A stretch of DNA of 7,439 nt from Saprospiraceae bacterium (GTDB lineage: Bacteria; Bacteroidota; Bacteroidia; Chitinophagales; Saprospiraceae). Position 1 is the first letter of the stretch. The number at the start of each line of letters is the position of its first letter. The DNA is taken from NCBI GenBank assembly GCA_015494245.1, contig WGBN01000240.1, positions 1 to 7,439 on the forward strand, read 5' to 3'. The notes under the pieces are model-generated. The model worked only from the letters and a program-made list of their open reading frames with translations. It was not told the origin of the DNA and did no database searches. Positions 5,840 through 7,439 of this stretch are shown here, piece by piece. A program made the position numbers and the translations under genes.

Positions 5840-6781
5840 ATGCTTCTTCGGTACCTGCAATTGCTGCGTTGGCCCAACTTGCTACTGGTAGCTCTGACGC
5901 AGTTTTTGGTACACGAATTTATCTTTTCCGATGCTTTTCAAGCGGCTGCATCGGCAGGGCAAACGGGCATGACGACCCGTTTGTCAGTCTGGCAGTTATT
6001 TGCTCTGATCTTTTCCACCCTTTGCGTAACCGCCGTGGGCTATCTCATCAACGACTTGCACGACTTGGAGATAGACCGCATCAATCGCCCTGAGAAGATG
6101 GTGGTGGGCAAGCACATCAGCATCCGGAGCGTCAAGCGCATGGCGTGGCTGTTGGGCCTGGCGGGTTTTCTATTGGCCCTTTGGCTGGCGCTTACGGTGG
6201 CTCCGCTGTACTACATTTTGCTGTATCCGCTGGGTTTGGCGGCACTCTGGCTTTACTCTGTACGCCTGAAGCAACTGGGCTGGCCCGGCAACCTGCTGGT
6301 ATCCGTCTTTTGTGCCGGCGTAACGGCTCTGGTCTGGCTGGCCGAGCAAAACGCCTGGTGGGAATTCAGCCTGCGCCAAAGCCAAAGCGCCCACGCCCTG
6401 CAAAAGCTGTTGTTGCTCTACCTGCTCTTTGCCTTTCTCTCCAACCTCTACCGCGAGTGGCTCAAGGACCTGCAAGACCTGCCCGGCGACAAGGCGCATG
6501 GCCGGCTCACCCTGCCCGTGAGGTTGGGCCCACACAAAGCTCGCCTTTGGAGCTTCGGTGCCGGCTTGATTTTTCTGCTGACGGTATTTCTCTTTGCCCT
6601 GCAACTCCATGCGCAGGGAAAGACAACAGCATTCTTTTTTCTGTTGCTCTTCATCGCCACGCCCCTGCTCTACAGCCTTGCTACCCTCTTCAAAGCCCAA
6701 TCGCAGCAACACTATAAACGCCATGCCAACATCGCCAAATTCATCATGTTTACCGGCGTATTGATGATCGTATTTTTGTGA
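5840..6781 (+). CDS. UbiA-family prenyltransferase, possibly digeranylgeranylglyceryl phosphate synthase-like
   Basis: A 313-residue integral membrane protein with about eight or nine predicted helices. Both Asp-rich motifs of the UbiA family are present: NDLHDLEID at 71-79 (N71, D72, D75, D79) and DLQDLPGD at 210-217 (D210, D213, D217). These bind Mg2+-diphosphate of a prenyl donor. Between them, LYSVRLKQLGWPGN (138-151) matches the family's Y-x-x-x-x-K region. The text NRPEKMVVGK after the first motif resembles the Bacteroidota proteins often labelled geranylgeranylglycerol-phosphate geranylgeranyltransferase. The acceptor could instead be a quinone precursor or another lipid. The gene starts 12 bases after kdsC and ends 4 bases before maf, so all three are surely co-transcribed. 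The subfamily is inferred from motifs and gene context. Confidence 0.87.
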   Translation: MLLRYLQLLRWPNLLLVALTQFLVHEFIFSDAFQAAASAGQTGMTTRLSVWQLFALIFSTLCVTAVGYLINDLHDLEIDRINRPEKMVVGKHISIRSVKRMAWLLGLAGFLLALWLALTVAPLYYILLYPLGLAALWLYSVRLKQLGWPGNLLVSVFCAGVTALVWLAEQNAWWEFSLRQSQSAHALQKLLLLYLLFAFLSNLYREWLKDLQDLPGDKAHGRLTLPVRLGPHKARLWSFGAGLIFLLTVFLFALQLHAQGKTTAFFFLLLFIATPLLYSLATLFKAQSQQHYKRHANIAKFIMFTGVLMIVFL

Positions 6782-6785
6782 GCCT

Positions 6786-7379
6786 ATGAACCTCTTTGAC
6801 CTGCCCATCATCCTGGCATCGGCCTCGCCCCGCAGAAAGCAGCTGTTGGAGCAGGCGGGTTTTCGCCCGCAGGTGTGCCCTACCCACATAGACGAGTCCT
6901 ATCCCCCCGATTTGCCGGTAGAAGAAGTCGCGGCCTTTTTGGCCGAAAAAAAAGCCCGGGCCTTGTGGGCACTCAAAGAAGCAGAGCCTGAGAGCCGCCT
7001 GGAAGGCGTCATCCTCGCCGCAGACAGCATCGTGCTGCTCGACGGCCGGATTTACGAAAAACCCAAAGACGAACAAGACGCGGAACGCATTTTGCGAAAG
7101 CTGTCAGACAACACCCATAAAGTCATCACCGGCGTATGCCTGCTAAGCTCAAAACGCAAGAAGGTCTTCTCCCAAAGTACGCGCGTTACCTTTGCACCCC
7201 TCAGCGATGAAGAAATACACTGGTACATCCGACACGCACGGCCTTTCGACAAAGCCGGCAGCTACGGCATCCAGGACTGGATCGGCCTGTGCAAGGTCAA
7301 AAGCATCGAAGGCAGCTACTCCAACGTCATGGGATTGCCCATGGCAGCCACCTATGAAGCCCTGAAGCAATTTGTATGA
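6786..7379 (+). CDS. maf: Maf-family nucleoside triphosphate pyrophosphatase (YhdE type)
   Basis: A 197-residue Maf protein of normal length. It has the phosphate-binding start ILASASPRRKQLL (S12, S14, R16, R17), D36-E37, the catalytic D80 in LAADSIV, EKP at 91-93, TGV at 115-117, and the C-terminal AGSYGIQ (157-163) and GSYSNVMGLP. The last two are typical of the YhdE branch, which hydrolyses dTTP, UTP and modified pyrimidine triphosphates to monophosphates and so cleans the nucleotide pool. The older name refers to septum inhibition in Bacillus. The ATG lies 4 bases after the ubiA stop and the gene is the last of the run in this window. Confidence 0.95.
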   Translation: MNLFDLPIILASASPRRKQLLEQAGFRPQVCPTHIDESYPPDLPVEEVAAFLAEKKARALWALKEAEPESRLEGVILAADSIVLLDGRIYEKPKDEQDAERILRKLSDNTHKVITGVCLLSSKRKKVFSQSTRVTFAPLSDEEIHWYIRHARPFDKAGSYGIQDWIGLCKVKSIEGSYSNVMGLPMAATYEALKQFV

Positions 7380-7400
7380 CAATAAAATAGCTTATATTTG
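7371..7400 (+). promoter_or_regulatory. Putative Bacteroidota promoter for a gene beyond the window
   Basis: A -33 element TTTG (7371-7374) and a -7 element TATATTTG (7393-7400) are separated by 18 bases, within the spacing known for Bacteroidota sigma-ABfr promoters. The -33 element lies inside the end of maf. The 39 bases after the -7 box contain no ATG, so the gene it would serve starts beyond position 7439. No terminator hairpin is seen between maf and this site. Confidence 0.6.
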
Positions 7401-7439
7401 CATTTTACAAAGAGAACTCCCAAGCTATAAAAACCTCAA

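Noticed and set aside
5147..5860. Long open frame on the minus strand (237 codons) across iscX, kdsC and the gap
   Set aside because: It is antisense to clearly recognised genes, has no recognisable motif, and its composition follows from the codon bias of the opposite strand.
6145..6889. Long open frames on both strands across ubiA and the start of maf (plus 6145-6717, minus 6170-6889)
   Set aside because: They are alternative-frame shadows of the UbiA gene, with low-complexity Gln, Arg and Pro runs and no domain pattern.
1..7439. Mobile elements, CRISPR arrays, tRNA/rRNA genes, toxin-antitoxin or defence systems
   Set aside because: No direct-repeat arrays, transposase motifs, terminal inverted repeats or RNA-gene signatures were seen. 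Genes fill almost the whole window and all but the small lipoprotein fall into well-known families.

Overview
The window reads as a compact stretch of a Bacteroidota chromosome. Four observations support this: TAnnTTTG-type -7 promoter boxes, starts with almost no Shine-Dalgarno sequence, a short DUF4296-like lipoprotein, and a UbiA prenyltransferase between a KdsC-type phosphatase and Maf. The moderate GC content and protein flavour would fit a Saprospiria/Lewinella-like lineage, but that finer placement is a guess.

The left half (1-3595) is read leftwards as one likely operon. In transcription order it holds the ribosome-assembly GTPase EngB, a PlsB/GNPAT-like glycerolipid acyltransferase that overlaps the engB stop by 11 bases, a one-domain voltage-gated cation channel with a C-terminal coiled coil, and a response regulator cut by the window's left edge. 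Gaps inside the block are 24 bases or less.

A 77-base intergenic region (3596-3672) separates this block from the genes read rightwards and holds a -7-like box on each strand. The rightward side begins with a SixA-type histidine phosphatase whose TGA overlaps the ATG of the small lipoprotein (ATGA). After a 67-base gap with its own -7 box comes a tight five-gene run: Isc-type [2Fe-2S] ferredoxin, IscX, KdsC-like KDO-8-phosphate phosphatase, UbiA prenyltransferase and Maf nucleotide pyrophosphatase. A further well-formed promoter at 7371-7400 points at a gene starting beyond the window.

The genes are mostly housekeeping: Fe-S cluster assembly, lipopolysaccharide precursor synthesis, membrane lipid or prenyl chemistry, nucleotide-pool cleaning and ribosome assembly. 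I see no phage, transposon, CRISPR, tRNA or rRNA and no convincing new defence or mobile system. The points most worth following are the UbiA enzyme with possible archaeal-type ether-lipid chemistry, the channel's TIEGW filter, the acyltransferase with Gly in place of the usual motif-III Glu, and the fdx-iscX pair detached from an isc operon.
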